Source of the DNA: an uncultured Bacteroidia bacterium
GTDB lineage: Bacteria > Bacteroidota > Bacteroidia > Bacteroidales > UBA932
Length of the DNA: 61,490 nt
Reading direction: 5' to 3'
Assembly (NCBI GenBank): GCA_902773925.1
Contig: CACYGI010000009.1
Coordinates: forward strand, 1-61,490
In this document: positions 7,428 to 16,045 of the stretch, piece after piece
Layout: each line of letters opens with the position of its first letter
Position numbering within the stretch: the first letter of the stretch is position 1
Notes under the pieces: model-generated
Told to the model about the DNA's origin: nothing
Seen by the model: only the letters and a program-made list of their open reading frames with translations
Databases searched by the model: none
Program-made: the position numbers and the translations under genes

Positions 7428-8009
7428 GTGAGTAAACTTGTCGTCATCAATGCCTGTGTCCGTCAGCGCGATTCCCGGACACTTCGTATCTCCGAACCAA
7501 TAATCGACGCGCTGGCGCTTAGATATTCTGTTACTCGGTATGATCTGCCACTGATGGACGGTGTCGTCCCGCTTTCGCCTGTAAAGCTGGCTGAGCGGGA
7601 GAGCGGCCTCATTGCACCCTGGGCTCTGGAGGCGGCAAAGAACATTGCCGATGCCGACCGCATTCTCATAGCGGCGCCTTTCTGGGATATGAGTTTCCCC
7701 GCAGTCCTGAAGTGCTTCTTTGAGCAGACTACTCTTTTCGGGGTTACTTTTGTCGACGACGGCAAGTCTTGCTCGGGTCTTTGCAAGGCACCCAAGGTGC
7801 TCTATATTACCACCAGAGGCTCTGCCATTGCCACCGGTGACCCGCTGGAGCAGGCAACGCCATACCTGAGAGCCATCGGCACCCTCTGGAACCTTGGGGA
7901 ACTTACCACCATTGCAGCCACAAACACTGATTACGGCTCCCCTGCAGAGCTGGAAGCAAATCTCTCTGCCTGCATCTCGGAGGGCCTTTCGCTCGCCCGG
8001 ACGTGGTGA
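7428..8009 (+). CDS. NAD(P)H-dependent flavin oxidoreductase, AzoR-like
   Basis: This 193-aa flavodoxin-fold protein is probably an FMN-dependent NAD(P)H quinone or azo reductase. It starts with a beta strand and phosphate-binding loop (VVINACVRQRDSRT, residues 4-17), has the central PFWDMSFPAVLKCFFEQ motif (about 86-102) typical of AzoR/MdaB proteins, and a second flavin loop (YITTRG) near 124. The start is GTG. The substrate is unknown. It is monocistronic, and the following 240 bp carry no intact gene. Confidence 0.8.
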   Translation: MSKLVVINACVRQRDSRTLRISEPIIDALALRYSVTRYDLPLMDGVVPLSPVKLAERESGLIAPWALEAAKNIADADRILIAAPFWDMSFPAVLKCFFEQTTLFGVTFVDDGKSCSGLCKAPKVLYITTRGSAIATGDPLEQATPYLRAIGTLWNLGELTTIAATNTDYGSPAELEANLSACISEGLSLARTW

Positions 8010-8116
8010 AGACAAGAGCTGCTCATAAGAAGCTGCAAAGCAAATTTTTTTTGTACCAGAGAATTAATATTGACGATCCATCCCTGATACGAGCTCTCTC
8101 GCTACGATTCGCTTAG

Positions 8117-8250
8117 CTATCCAGGAATCTGCACTGGATTAAGGATGACACATCTGGGCATTATGCTGCCCTCCGCTCCCTGATGGTTCAGCAGGTGATA
8201 GGCAAACTGCTCCCCGAACGCCAGTCCCTGATAGAGTGCCTGTTTGTATA
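8117..8250 (-). pseudogene. Possible remnant of a LacI-type regulator C-terminus
   Basis: In one minus frame this stretch reads like coding sequence: GEQFAYHLLNH followed about 14 residues later by VILNPVQIPG and a stop. This loosely resembles the last helix and strand of LacI/periplasmic-binding domains (GxxAxxLLL then ILxP). No upstream continuation is visible because the exonuclease gene starts there. It may be a decayed fragment or chance. Confidence 0.25.
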
Positions 8251-8252
8251 GC

Positions 8253-8747
8253 CTAAAGCAGGCGGAGGGCGATGTGGGCGCAGGCTTCTGCGTCGGCCAG
8301 AGCGTGATGATGCTGCTGCAGGTCATAGCCGCAGGCGGCGGCGACGGTCTGCAGCTGGTGATTAGGCAGCCGGCGGCCGAAATACCTGCGCGAGGCGGCC
8401 AGCGTATCGTAGAACGTGTAATCCGGATAGTCCATCTGATAGACTTGATGGACGGCCTTGAGGCAGCCTTCGTCGAAGCGGCTGTTGTGCGCCACGAGTG
8501 GCAGACCTTCGATCAGCGGGGCGATTTTCGCCCAGACAAACGGGAAAACCGGCGCGTCCTCCGTATCGGCCTGCGTCAATCCGTGTACCTGCTGGCAGAA
8601 CCACTTATGGTATTCCGGCTCAGGATGAATCAGCGAGTAAAACGAATCGACAATTAGACCGCCGCGGACGACGACCACGCCCACGCTGCACACGCTTGAG
8701 GGACACTCGTTGGCCGTTTCGAAATCGATGGCAGCGAAATTATTCAT
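8253..8747 (-). CDS. DnaQ-like 3'-5' exonuclease
   Basis: The 164-aa protein is a single DEDDh exonuclease domain. Exo I is AIDFET with D8 and E10, Exo II is the HNSRFDEG segment, and Exo III is HHALADAEA with the catalytic His and final Asp. It has no BRCT or helicase fusion, so it is a stand-alone nuclease of the DNA polymerase III epsilon type, probably for repair or RNA processing. Start ATG 8747 is followed at once by the first strand. A promoter box on the minus strand lies 71 bp upstream. Confidence 0.88.
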   Translation of the reverse strand: MNNFAAIDFETANECPSSVCSVGVVVVRGGLIVDSFYSLIHPEPEYHKWFCQQVHGLTQADTEDAPVFPFVWAKIAPLIEGLPLVAHNSRFDEGCLKAVHQVYQMDYPDYTFYDTLAASRRYFGRRLPNHQLQTVAAACGYDLQQHHHALADAEACAHIALRLL

Positions 8748-8817
8748 AATCCGTGGTCATTGAACAATAGAAATAATTAGGCTGTGAAGAATATGGAAGA
8801 TATTATTCATACTTGAG

Positions 8818-8825
8818 CAAAGATA
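8818..8825 (-). promoter_or_regulatory. Predicted -7 box for the DnaQ-like gene
   Basis: TATCTTTG on the minus strand fits TAnnTTTG. Between this and the terminator at 8986 there is about 160 bp in which I see no gene. Confidence 0.6.
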
Positions 8826-8985
8826 CATAATTGTACAGGACGGGTATAAACTCCGCCACTTCTTTTGGTTGATTTCTTCATAGAAGTCGACAATTGTTCG
8901 GTAGTCAAGATGAGGTAGGCGGATTTGCCCGACCTGCGTCGGCCATTTCTACCGCCGCTTGCCGCGGGGACACTTAAGCAAACGA

Positions 8986-9007
8986 CCGCCAGACTTACGT
9001 CTGGCGG
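8986..9007 (-). terminator. Terminator hairpin downstream of tmRNA
   Basis: A 9-bp perfect stem (CCGCCAGAC / GTCTGGCGG) has a 4-base loop and lies 12 bases past the tmRNA 3' end. T-rich tracts follow on both strands. Confidence 0.75.
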
Positions 9008-9019
9008 CCTTTTGTTTGT

Positions 9020-9411
9020 GGAGATGGGCGGAGTCGAACCGCCGTCCAAACAACGTGCCCGAGGGCTTTCTACATACTTATCCGGCCTTTGATTGTCGGG
9101 ACCGTACTGCCGGCAGGCGGGCCATACGGACCTTATCCGCGAAATCTTGGCGCACGGTAGCGGAGTCGGTGCGTGCATCCCGCTTGGATGATATCCCGGG
9201 GGCAGGGGAGAGCGGGCTTAAACCCCTGCGGGATACTCGTCGCAACGGACCTTGTCCGGGCGATTAAGGTAACGTACTCAGTAGGTTACGCAGCGAGTGC
9301 ATAGTTGTTGTTGCCAGTTATGGCGTGCGTCCGAAGATTAACGAGCGCAGGACGCCTTGCTCGGCATGCTTACCATCCGACATCATTTGCTGTCAAAACC
9401 AGAACATCCCC
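9020..9411 (-). ncRNA. ssrA: Transfer-messenger RNA (tmRNA)
   Basis: This ribosome-rescue RNA acts as both tRNA-Ala and a short mRNA. The 5' end (GGGGATGTTCTGGTTTTGAC, near 9411) and the 3' T-arm (GGTTCGACTCCGCCCATC) form the tRNA-like domain. The tag frame at 9315-9286 reads GNNNYALAA then TAA, giving A-GNNNYALAA after charging with alanine. The ending NNYALAA matches Bacteroides tags. The genomic 3' end reads ...CTCC-ACA, so CCA does not appear to be encoded and must be added. Several open frames on both strands here are chance. Confidence 0.95.
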
Positions 9412-9482
9412 AAATGATTTTCGAATCGTACTGCAAAGATGCAAAAAATTCGCCGGGCGTTGCATAAGAAGAGCGGAATTAG

Positions 9483-9490
9483 TACTTTTG
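9483..9490 (+). promoter_or_regulatory. Predicted -7 box for the 9521 gene
   Basis: TACTTTTG fits TAnnTTTG, with a TTG about 20 bp upstream (9460-9462). It lies 31 bp ahead of the start codon. Confidence 0.6.
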
Positions 9491-9520
9491 TCTGCTTGAA
9501 AAACCTAAAACAGCACTGAA

Positions 9521-9949
9521 ATGGCAGCAAAAGGCAAAAAGGTAGCACTTACCCTGATTCTCATCATCGTCCTACTCGGCGTATTCGCATATTTCAAATT
9601 CTGGTGGGTCTTCAGCGACGGCACCAAGACTGGCGAGCTCAATTCGCTGACCTATACGGGTTACATCTTCAAGACGTACGAGGGTGAGATAATCCTCTCG
9701 GGCTACGGCAACAAGTCCGCAAGCGGCGGCACGGTCCTTTCCAAGAACTTCAAGTTCTCAGTGGCCGACACCGACGTGGCTCTCCAGCTGCGCGACCTGA
9801 CCGGCCAGAGAGTGACCGTCCATTACAAGGAGTACAAGGGCAAGCTGCCCTGGCGTGGCTACGAACGCAGCATCGTTGACAAGGTCATCGTGGCCGATCC
9901 AGCGCCGGAGAGCCGCCATAACAGCCCTGACAACCTGCCTTTCTATTAG
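9521..9949 (+). CDS. Membrane-anchored protein of unknown function
   Basis: The 142-aa protein has one N-terminal membrane helix (about 8-30, LTLILIIVLLGVFAYFKFWWVF), then a small soluble, probably beta-rich domain (residues 40-130). Similar short anchored proteins occur in Bacteroidales, and I recall some carrying an unsupported '6-phosphogluconate dehydrogenase' label; nothing in this sequence supports that enzyme. The helix has no lipobox or cleavage site, so the domain probably stays tethered outside the inner membrane. The 3' end overlaps the opposed acyltransferase by four bases. Confidence 0.75.
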   Translation: MAAKGKKVALTLILIIVLLGVFAYFKFWWVFSDGTKTGELNSLTYTGYIFKTYEGEIILSGYGNKSASGGTVLSKNFKFSVADTDVALQLRDLTGQRVTVHYKEYKGKLPWRGYERSIVDKVIVADPAPESRHNSPDNLPFY

Positions 9950-10497
9950 TGGGTAAGATATTTCCCGGGATGCTTTCCGGTCAGGTGCATCTCTTCGTAG
10001 GTCTGCTGCAGACGGGGCAGATCGGTTGAGGCATCGCCCGTCATCTCGAACCGGCCGGCATTGCCCACGGTCTTCGTGCGCCAGTCGATAACGCCCATAT
10101 ACACGGGGATGCCCGCCTTCTGCGCGATGTAGTAGAATCCGCTCTTCCATTTGCGGACCGGCTTGCGGGTGCCTTCGGGCGCTATGCCGATGTGGAAATG
10201 CTCGCAGGTCTGCATTTCCTTGACAATGCTCTTGACCAGGCCGGTGGAATGGCTCCGGTCCACGGGGAATGCGCCCATCGCGCGGAGCAGCCAGCCCAGG
10301 GGCGGGAAGAACATCTCCTTCTTGACCATGCACCGCATCTTGCAGCCCTGGGCGCCGTAATACAGCCACGCGAGCGCAAAATCCCAGATCGAGGTATGCG
10401 GCACGCCGAGGATGACGCATTTGTCTTCCTGCGGCACATCATTGAGGATCTTCCATCCGAAAAGGCGGAGTATTCCGCGACATATTTTCTTTTTCAT
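9946..10497 (-). CDS. 1-acyl-glycerol-3-phosphate acyltransferase family protein
   Basis: This 183-aa PlsC-type acyltransferase has the catalytic HX4D motif at H34-TSIW-D39, a substrate motif GAFPVDR near 76-81 and EGTR at 108-111. The family moves acyl chains onto glycerol phosphate or related acceptors in membrane lipid synthesis. It is shorter than typical PlsC and has only a weak N-terminal membrane-associated segment, like the compact Bacteroidetes members. It is probably monocistronic, since a hairpin separates it from the gene upstream. Confidence 0.85.
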   Translation of the reverse strand: MKKKICRGILRLFGWKILNDVPQEDKCVILGVPHTSIWDFALAWLYYGAQGCKMRCMVKKEMFFPPLGWLLRAMGAFPVDRSHSTGLVKSIVKEMQTCEHFHIGIAPEGTRKPVRKWKSGFYYIAQKAGIPVYMGVIDWRTKTVGNAGRFEMTGDASTDLPRLQQTYEEMHLTGKHPGKYLTH

Positions 10498-10510
10498 CTC
10501 GAAATATGTT

Positions 10511-10545
10511 AACGGCGCCGGAACCAGGTGGTATCCGGCACCGTT
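10511..10545 (-). terminator. Terminator hairpin after the 10569-11012 gene
   Basis: A 12-bp stem (AACGGTGCCGGA with TCCGGCGCCGTT on the minus strand, one G-U pair in RNA) closes an 11-base loop. It lies 23 bp after the stop codon of the secreted protein. The following T-tract is weak. Confidence 0.65.
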
Positions 10546-10568
10546 AAAACTGTGAAGTATCCCAAGTA

Positions 10569-11012
10569 TTACTTAAAGTTGGCCTGGGTGTAAAGGCCCT
10601 TCGTGATCTCCGGAATATCGGAAACCTCCTTGGACATGATCCAGTGGTAAGCGGGTGAACCAGAATCGCCTTTGGACATGCTCTGGACGATGTACATCTG
10701 TTCGAAAACCCAACCTCTGTACGACATATAGTTGACAGCGTCGAGGACGGAATTGAACGTGATGGGGCGACCGTTCTCATCTACGATCTGGCGGTCATTG
10801 GACCAGAACTTTGAAGCCTGTCCGAAATCGAACTCTACGTTGGTCTTGTTGGAGAAAAGATTCCTGACGTTGGAAACGATTTCGCAGTAAACCTTGAACG
10901 TTCCCTTTTCGGTGTTTGCGACAGTCTCGCCGGACTCGGGAATCTCAGTCTGTGCCGCTGCACCGAAGCAGAAGCCTGCCATAAGCAGCAGAGAGAGGAG
11001 CAGTTTTTTCAT
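10569..11012 (-). CDS. Secreted protein of unknown function
   Basis: The 147-aa protein has a clear signal peptide (MKKLLLSLLLMAGFCFGAAAQ, cleavage after residue 20 or 21) and a mature part of about 125 residues with an FDFGQ segment and a RGWVFEQ segment. I do not recognise a family beyond similar small Bacteroidales periplasmic proteins. It is transcribed divergently from the tricorn-like protease. Confidence 0.75.
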   Translation of the reverse strand: MKKLLLSLLLMAGFCFGAAAQTEIPESGETVANTEKGTFKVYCEIVSNVRNLFSNKTNVEFDFGQASKFWSNDRQIVDENGRPITFNSVLDAVNYMSYRGWVFEQMYIVQSMSKGDSGSPAYHWIMSKEVSDIPEITKGLYTQANFK

Positions 11013-11059
11013 ATCAGATAAAAAAATGGTTTATTATGCAGTTGATATCTTTATTTGTA

Positions 11060-11067
11060 CAAATGTA
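11060..11067 (-). promoter_or_regulatory. Predicted -7 box for the secreted protein gene
   Basis: TACATTTG on the minus strand lies 47 bp upstream of the start at 11012. It overlaps the area holding the -33 element of the divergent protease promoter. Confidence 0.55.
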
Positions 11068-11078
11068 GCGATTATTTA

Positions 11079-11086
11079 TAATTTTG
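11079..11086 (+). promoter_or_regulatory. Predicted -7 box for the tricorn-like protease gene
   Basis: TAATTTTG fits TAnnTTTG, with TTTG at 11054-11057 as the -33 element (21-base spacing), 26 bp ahead of the start codon. Confidence 0.65.
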
Positions 11087-11111
11087 TAATCGTCTAAACA
11101 GGGAAACCACT

Positions 11112-14100
11112 ATGAAAAGAATCCTTTCAGCTGTCGCGCTCTGCCTGCTTTCCGCAGGAGTGACCTGCGCCGACAATCTTCGTTTCGCCACCAATCCGAG
11201 CCTTTCGCCTGACGGCAGCAGCATCTATTTTGCCTATCAGGGCGGGCTGTACTGCGTCGCCACGAGCGGCGGTCAGGCCCTGAGCCTGCTCTCGATGAAG
11301 GGCGATGCCGACTATCCTGTAGTCTCGCCGGACGGCCGTTACCTGGCATTCAGTTCGGATATCAACGGCAATCTGGACGTATTCGTGATGCCGGTCGGAG
11401 GAGGGGAGGTGCGCCAGCTGACATTCCACGAGTCAAACGATTTCCCCGCATCCTGGTCGCCTGATTCACGCTACATCTACTTCGAGTCGGACCGCGAGGT
11501 GGCGAGCCGCACGACCTGGCGCGTCGCAGTCGATGGCGGCACGCCTCAGAGGCTTTTCCCCGGTTATTTCACGACCGTTGTCAATCTGGTAGAGAATCCG
11601 GTCAATGGCGAATTCTACTTCAACGAATCCGGCGAGAGCATCTATTTCCCGACCAGAAAGCATTATATAGGTGACCACAATGCCGACGTGCTGGCGTGGA
11701 ATCCCCGCAAGGGCTCTTACCGCAGCCTTACGACCTATATCGGCAAGGACGCCTGGCCGATGGTCGACCGCAGCGGCAATATCTACTACGTCAGCGACGA
11801 GGCCTGCCGTGAAGACAATATCGTGAAGCTGACAGAAGACGGCAAGACGCAGCAGCTCACCGCGTTCAATCATTCGGTCCAATATCCGCGGATATCCTTC
11901 GACGGCTCGGCCATCGTCTATCTGCTTGACTATCAGATACACGTGCTGGATCCCCGCAGCGGGGAGGACTGCGTGCCGCAGATCACACTCGCGGGCGGCA
12001 ATATCGACGTGCAGCGCGCATTCGAGAAGCAGAAGCCCGACGATGCAGCCATTTCGCCCGACGGCAAAAAGATGGCTTTCGTCATCCGCGGCCTGCTCTA
12101 TGTCTCCGACGCGGAGGCCCGCTACCTGCAGCGGATGCCGACTCCGCCGGATGAGCGCGTGAGCCAGGTGGAGTGGGCATCGGACAGCAAGACGCTCATC
12201 TATCTGCGCACAAACAAGGGCTGGTACAACCTTTACAAGATGAATGCGGATATGACCGGCGGCGAGGAGGTCCTCTTCGCGCCTGACCGCACCCTTTCGA
12301 GCCTTACGGCTTCGCCCGACGGCCGAAAGTTCGCATTCATCGACGGCAACAACAGCATGATGATCCACGATTTCGAGAAGAACGTGACCGAAAAGGTCGC
12401 CGAGGCTGAATTCTGGTCATACATTCCGTTCCAGTCGGTTTTTTCGTATGACGGCCGCTATCTGGCTTTCGATGCGATCACCCGTTTCGAATGCGACATA
12501 ATGCTTTATGACCTGAAGGAGAAGAAGCTGACCAACCTGACCAATTCGGCGCTGAGCGAAGAGGGAGCCGTATTTACCCCGGATGGCAAATATCTCTACT
12601 TTACGACTTCCGGCACGCAGACCTCTTATCCGCGCGGTGCAGATATGCAGATTGTCAAGCTTCCGCTCCGCAAATATGATTCGAAGTTCAAGTCATCCTA
12701 TTACACGGGGCTCTTCCGCAAGGCTGAAAAGCCTGCCGGCGATTCGGCCGTGGTGATCGATTTCAAGGATGTATATCGCCGCATAACGCCTGTCGTAAAG
12801 ACTGGCAGCCAGAGCGGACTGTTCGTGTTTGAGGGTAAGGGCAAGGCGAAGCTCTTCTACAACCAGACCAATACGCGTGAGGTATATGCGCTCGATCTGA
12901 GCGAGGAGAATGCCGCTCCCAAGCCCGTCGCAGGCCTTAAGCCGGGCAAATTCTTCGCTACGAAAGAGGCGCTCTACTGCCTCGGACGCGACGGGACTCT
13001 GAGCAAGGTGGATCCCGACGGCCTGACGGCCAAAACGATAGAGGTCGCCGTTGACGTCCGCAAACAGCTGGGCGACGAATTCCGCCAGATGTTCTACGAG
13101 ACCTGGTCGACGCTCGCGCAGAATTACTACGATGTCAATTTCCACGGAGCTGACTGGGACGAAGTCCGTGCCCGTTACGAGTCGTTCCTGCCGTATCTGC
13201 ATACCCGCAAGCAGCTTCGCGGGATGGTCAACGATATGCTCGGAGAGCTCAATTCATCGCATATGAGGTTCGTCAGCAAAGGTGCTGAAGAGAAGACCGA
13301 GACAACATCAAGCTCTGCTTGTACCGGCTTGATTTTCAGCGATAAAGAGCCTTATAAGGTGGAGTCCGTGCTGCCCTGGTCGCCTGCCGACAGAGTAGGA
13401 GTGGATGTCCGCAAGGGAGATGTCTTGGTGGCCGTTGACGGTGCCAAGGTTGATCCGAAGGCCAATCGTGAGCAGTATTTCGCTTCGGCTGCAAAGCGCG
13501 AAGAGGTCCGTCTGACGCTCTCCCGCGGCGGCAAGGAGCACGAAGTGCTGATTCATACCGTGCCTTCGAGGCAAATATCTGATCTACAGTATCTTGCGTG
13601 GGAGGATGGATGCCGCCAAAGCGTTGAAAATCAGAGCAATGGACGCATTGCGTACATCCATATGAGGGCTCTTGGAAGCAACGATCTCAATGATTTCCTG
13701 ACCAAGATGCATACCGATGCAGTCAATCGTGACGCGCTGATACTTGACCTTAGATATAACGATGGCGGCAACGTCCATAAGGAAGTCATCGACTTCCTGC
13801 GCCAGAAGCAGCATTTCCGCTGGAGCTTCCGCGATTTCCCCGCAACGACTCATCCAAACGTCACGCCGGCGGACAAGCCGCTTGTCATTCTGGTCAACGA
13901 GCACAGCCTTAGCGATTCGGAGGTGACCTCCAACGCCATCAGTACGCTCGGCATTGCGCCGATCGTCGGCACGGAGACATATCGCTGGATTATATTCACT
14001 TCAGCCGTCAGCCTTGTGGACGGTTCATATACGAGACTTCCTGCCTGGGGCTGCTACAGTCTCAAGGGAGATGATCTCGAATTTTCCGGCGTCAAGCCGG

Positions 14101-14198
14101 ACGTATATGTCCGCAATACATTCGAAGACCGCGTGAAAGGGCGCGATCCTCAGCTCGATACGGCAATACGGATGATTCTTGAGAAACTCAGCGAGTAA
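11112..14198 (+). CDS. Secreted tricorn-like S41 protease
   Basis: The 1028-aa protein has a signal peptide (1-20), a six- or seven-bladed beta-propeller region built of repeated SPDGRYLAFSSD-type motifs (about 25-560), a helical S41 core region (from about 660), a PDZ domain (about 735-815) and the S41 catalytic domain. Tricorn active-site equivalents are visible: S716-H717 in NSSHMRF and nucleophile S934 in NEHSLSDSE. The glutamate of the tetrad is probably in the DLEFSGVKPD segment. Archaeal tricorn degrades proteasome products; the signal peptide here instead implies peptide trimming in the periplasm or outside the cell. The length matches bacterial tricorn homologues. It is probably transcribed alone. 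Confidence 0.92.
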   Translation: MKRILSAVALCLLSAGVTCADNLRFATNPSLSPDGSSIYFAYQGGLYCVATSGGQALSLLSMKGDADYPVVSPDGRYLAFSSDINGNLDVFVMPVGGGEVRQLTFHESNDFPASWSPDSRYIYFESDREVASRTTWRVAVDGGTPQRLFPGYFTTVVNLVENPVNGEFYFNESGESIYFPTRKHYIGDHNADVLAWNPRKGSYRSLTTYIGKDAWPMVDRSGNIYYVSDEACREDNIVKLTEDGKTQQLTAFNHSVQYPRISFDGSAIVYLLDYQIHVLDPRSGEDCVPQITLAGGNIDVQRAFEKQKPDDAAISPDGKKMAFVIRGLLYVSDAEARYLQRMPTPPDERVSQVEWASDSKTLIYLRTNKGWYNLYKMNADMTGGEEVLFAPDRTLSSLTASPDGRKFAFIDGNNSMMIHDFEKNVTEKVAEAEFWSYIPFQSVFSYDGRYLAFDAITRFECDIMLYDLKEKKLTNLTNSALSEEGAVFTPDGKYLYFTTSGTQTSYPRGADMQIVKLPLRKYDSKFKSSYYTGLFRKAEKPAGDSAVVIDFKDVYRRITPVVKTGSQSGLFVFEGKGKAKLFYNQTNTREVYALDLSEENAAPKPVAGLKPGKFFATKEALYCLGRDGTLSKVDPDGLTAKTIEVAVDVRKQLGDEFRQMFYETWSTLAQNYYDVNFHGADWDEVRARYESFLPYLHTRKQLRGMVNDMLGELNSSHMRFVSKGAEEKTETTSSSACTGLIFSDKEPYKVESVLPWSPADRVGVDVRKGDVLVAVDGAKVDPKANREQYFASAAKREEVRLTLSRGGKEHEVLIHTVPSRQISDLQYLAWEDGCRQSVENQSNGRIAYIHMRALGSNDLNDFLTKMHTDAVNRDALILDLRYNDGGNVHKEVIDFLRQKQHFRWSFRDFPATTHPNVTPADKPLVILVNEHSLSDSEVTSNAISTLGIAPIVGTETYRWIIFTSAVSLVDGSYTRLPAWGCYSLKGDDLEFSGVKPDVYVRNTFEDRVKGRDPQLDTAIRMILEKLSE

Positions 14199-14254
14199 TC
14201 ATTATATAAGGTATATATCGTTTTTAACACAATTTATATTATGTTAAATAGATA

Positions 14255-15556
14255 ATGGCGGCGCAGATACAGAATTTGATTCCACTCCCCGAGCGCATGC
14301 GTCCGCGCACGCTGGCGGAATATGTCGGTCAGGAGCATCTCGTTGGAGATGGAGCCGTTATCCGCAAGATGATAGACAGCGGAAATATCTCCTCTTTCAT
14401 CCTCTGGGGCCCGCCTGGTGTCGGCAAAACGACTCTTGCCAGGATTATCGCCGGCACGCTTGACCGTCCGTTCTATACGCTCTCGGCTGTGAGTTCCGGC
14501 GTCAAGGAGGTCCGCGAAGTCATCGACCGTTCGAAGGCCGACCGCGACAGTATTTTCTCCAAAGGCTCGCCGATCCTCTTTATCGACGAGATCCACCGCT
14601 TCAACAAGGCGCAGCAGGACGCCCTGCTCGGAGCTGTCGAGAGCGGCACTGTCACGCTCATCGGAGCCACTACGGAGAATCCTTCATTCGAAGTCATATC
14701 TCCCCTGCTCTCCCGTTGCCAGGTGTATGTCCTTAAATCACTGGAAGTCAAGGACTTAGATGCGCTTCTGCGCCGTGCCCTGGCCGAAGATAACTATCTG
14801 AAAACCAGGGATATACAGGTCAAGGAGAAAGAAGCTCTCTTCCGTTTCAGCGGCGGCGACGCGCGCAAGCTGCTCAACGTGCTGGATATCGTTATCGGTT
14901 CATTTGCCGAGGATGCGGCCATCGTCATTGACAACGACGTGGTCACCTCCTGCCTGCAGGAAAATATGGCTTATTACGATAAGAACGGCGAGCAGCATTA
15001 CGATATCATTTCGGCGTTCATCAAGAGTATTCGCGGCAGCGACCCCAACGGGGCGATCTACTGGATGGCGCGTATGCTTGCCGGCGGCGAAGATCCGCTC
15101 TTTATCGCGCGGCGTATGCTTATCCTGGCATCGGAGGATGTCGGCCTTGCCAATCCAAATGCCGCCCTGCTCGCCCAGTCGTGCTTTGACGCTGTCCACC
15201 AGATCGGTATGCCGGAGGCCCGGATTATCCTGGCCGAGACCTGCATCTATCTGGCCACCTCGCCCAAGAGCAATTCGGCCATTATGGCCATCGATTCGGC
15301 CCTGGCGAGGGTGCGCGCCGAAGGCACCCCGCCCGGCGTCCCGCTGCATCTGCGCAATGCGCCGACCGAGCTGATGAAGGAGCTCGGATATGCCCGTGAT
15401 TACCGATATGCACACGATTTTGACGGCAATTTCGTGGATCAGGAATTCCTCCCCGAAGAGCTCTCGGGCACGGTTTTCTACGAGCCGGGCAACAACTCCA
15501 AAGAAAATGATTTGCGAAAGAGATTGCAAAATCTTTGGAAAAAATATAATTATTAG
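14255..15556 (+). CDS. rarA: Replication-associated recombination ATPase RarA
   Basis: This 433-aa AAA+ ATPase of the RarA/MgsA/WRNIP1 family acts at stalled replication forks. Walker A is GPPGVGKT (52-59), Walker B is FIDEIHRF (109-116), sensor 1 is ATTENPSFEV, and the arginine-finger region SPLLSRC follows. The C-terminal tetramerisation domain includes DPNGAIYWMARML and GMPEARIILAE motifs. The length is standard. The 56-bp AT-rich gap upstream shows no clear promoter box. Confidence 0.93.
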   Translation: MAAQIQNLIPLPERMRPRTLAEYVGQEHLVGDGAVIRKMIDSGNISSFILWGPPGVGKTTLARIIAGTLDRPFYTLSAVSSGVKEVREVIDRSKADRDSIFSKGSPILFIDEIHRFNKAQQDALLGAVESGTVTLIGATTENPSFEVISPLLSRCQVYVLKSLEVKDLDALLRRALAEDNYLKTRDIQVKEKEALFRFSGGDARKLLNVLDIVIGSFAEDAAIVIDNDVVTSCLQENMAYYDKNGEQHYDIISAFIKSIRGSDPNGAIYWMARMLAGGEDPLFIARRMLILASEDVGLANPNAALLAQSCFDAVHQIGMPEARIILAETCIYLATSPKSNSAIMAIDSALARVRAEGTPPGVPLHLRNAPTELMKELGYARDYRYAHDFDGNFVDQEFLPEELSGTVFYEPGNNSKENDLRKRLQNLWKKYNY

Positions 15557-15564
15557 TATCTTTG
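15557..15564 (+). promoter_or_regulatory. Predicted promoter for tRNA-Val
   Basis: TATCTTTG (-7) lies with TTTG at 15534-15537 (-33) at 19-base spacing, a textbook Bacteroidales promoter, starting immediately after the rarA stop codon. Confidence 0.75.
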
Positions 15565-15582
15565 CACCCGCTTTAGGCAAAA

Positions 15583-15657
15583 GGTCCATTAGCTCAGTTG
15601 GTTTAGAGCGCTTGCTTGACAGGCAAGAGGTCAACGGTTCAAATCCGCTATGGGCCA
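15583..15657 (+). tRNA. tRNA-Val (anticodon GAC)
   Basis: A complete cloverleaf is present: acceptor GGTCCAT / ATGGGCC, D-arm with TTAGCTCAGTTGG, anticodon stem CTTGC / GCAAG with loop TTGACAG (anticodon GAC at 15618-15620), T-arm GGTTCAAATCC and discriminator A. CCA is not encoded. Confidence 0.95.
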
Positions 15658-15687
15658 CAAAAACAGGCAGTTACTTCTATAGATATC

Positions 15688-16038
15688 GTGAGAAATGTCA
15701 ATTGGAATGGTGTTGTTCGTTTCATTCTGTCTGTAGCAGCTTCCCTATTTCTTAGCGTCCTTTGCAGAGTATTCTCTCCCTCGCCCGCCGACAGTGAGTG
15801 GTTCGCTCTTCTTGTGGGCTTTGTAACCATCGCCTGCGTGGTAATGGTAGGCAGGAACATTGACATCCCGAGCCGGCGCAATGATGCCAAACCCGTCAAG
15901 AAAGTCATCCTGATGGCGCTGGCCGCCTTTGTCCTTACCAACATTACTGTCAGTACTTTCGGCTTCGGTCCTGATTTCGGCGTAGTGGTTACCCTGCTTC
16001 TTGGGATTGCGGCCTGGATACTCATCTGGAGCGTCTGA
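15688..16038 (+). CDS. Small integral membrane protein of unknown function
   Basis: The open frame runs back into the tRNA, so the start is probably GTG 15688, giving 116 aa. Three or four hydrophobic helices are visible (about 10-26, 35-53, 70-88, 95-115) with a short basic loop (RNIDIPSRRNDAKPVKK) between helices 2 and 3. No family is recognised. The codon pattern looks like that of neighbouring genes. It converges on the dehydrogenase gene with only seven bases between. Confidence 0.6.
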   Translation: MRNVNWNGVVRFILSVAASLFLSVLCRVFSPSPADSEWFALLVGFVTIACVVMVGRNIDIPSRRNDAKPVKKVILMALAAFVLTNITVSTFGFGPDFGVVVTLLLGIAAWILIWSV

Positions 16039-16045
16039 GGCCCGT

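Noticed and set aside
8807..9178. 123-codon minus-strand open frame across the tmRNA region
   Set aside because: It reads through the tmRNA 3' part and terminator; composition and position make it a chance frame.
15616..15687. N-terminal extension of the small membrane protein
   Set aside because: It lies inside the tRNA-Val gene; the GTG at 15688 is the first reasonable start outside it.
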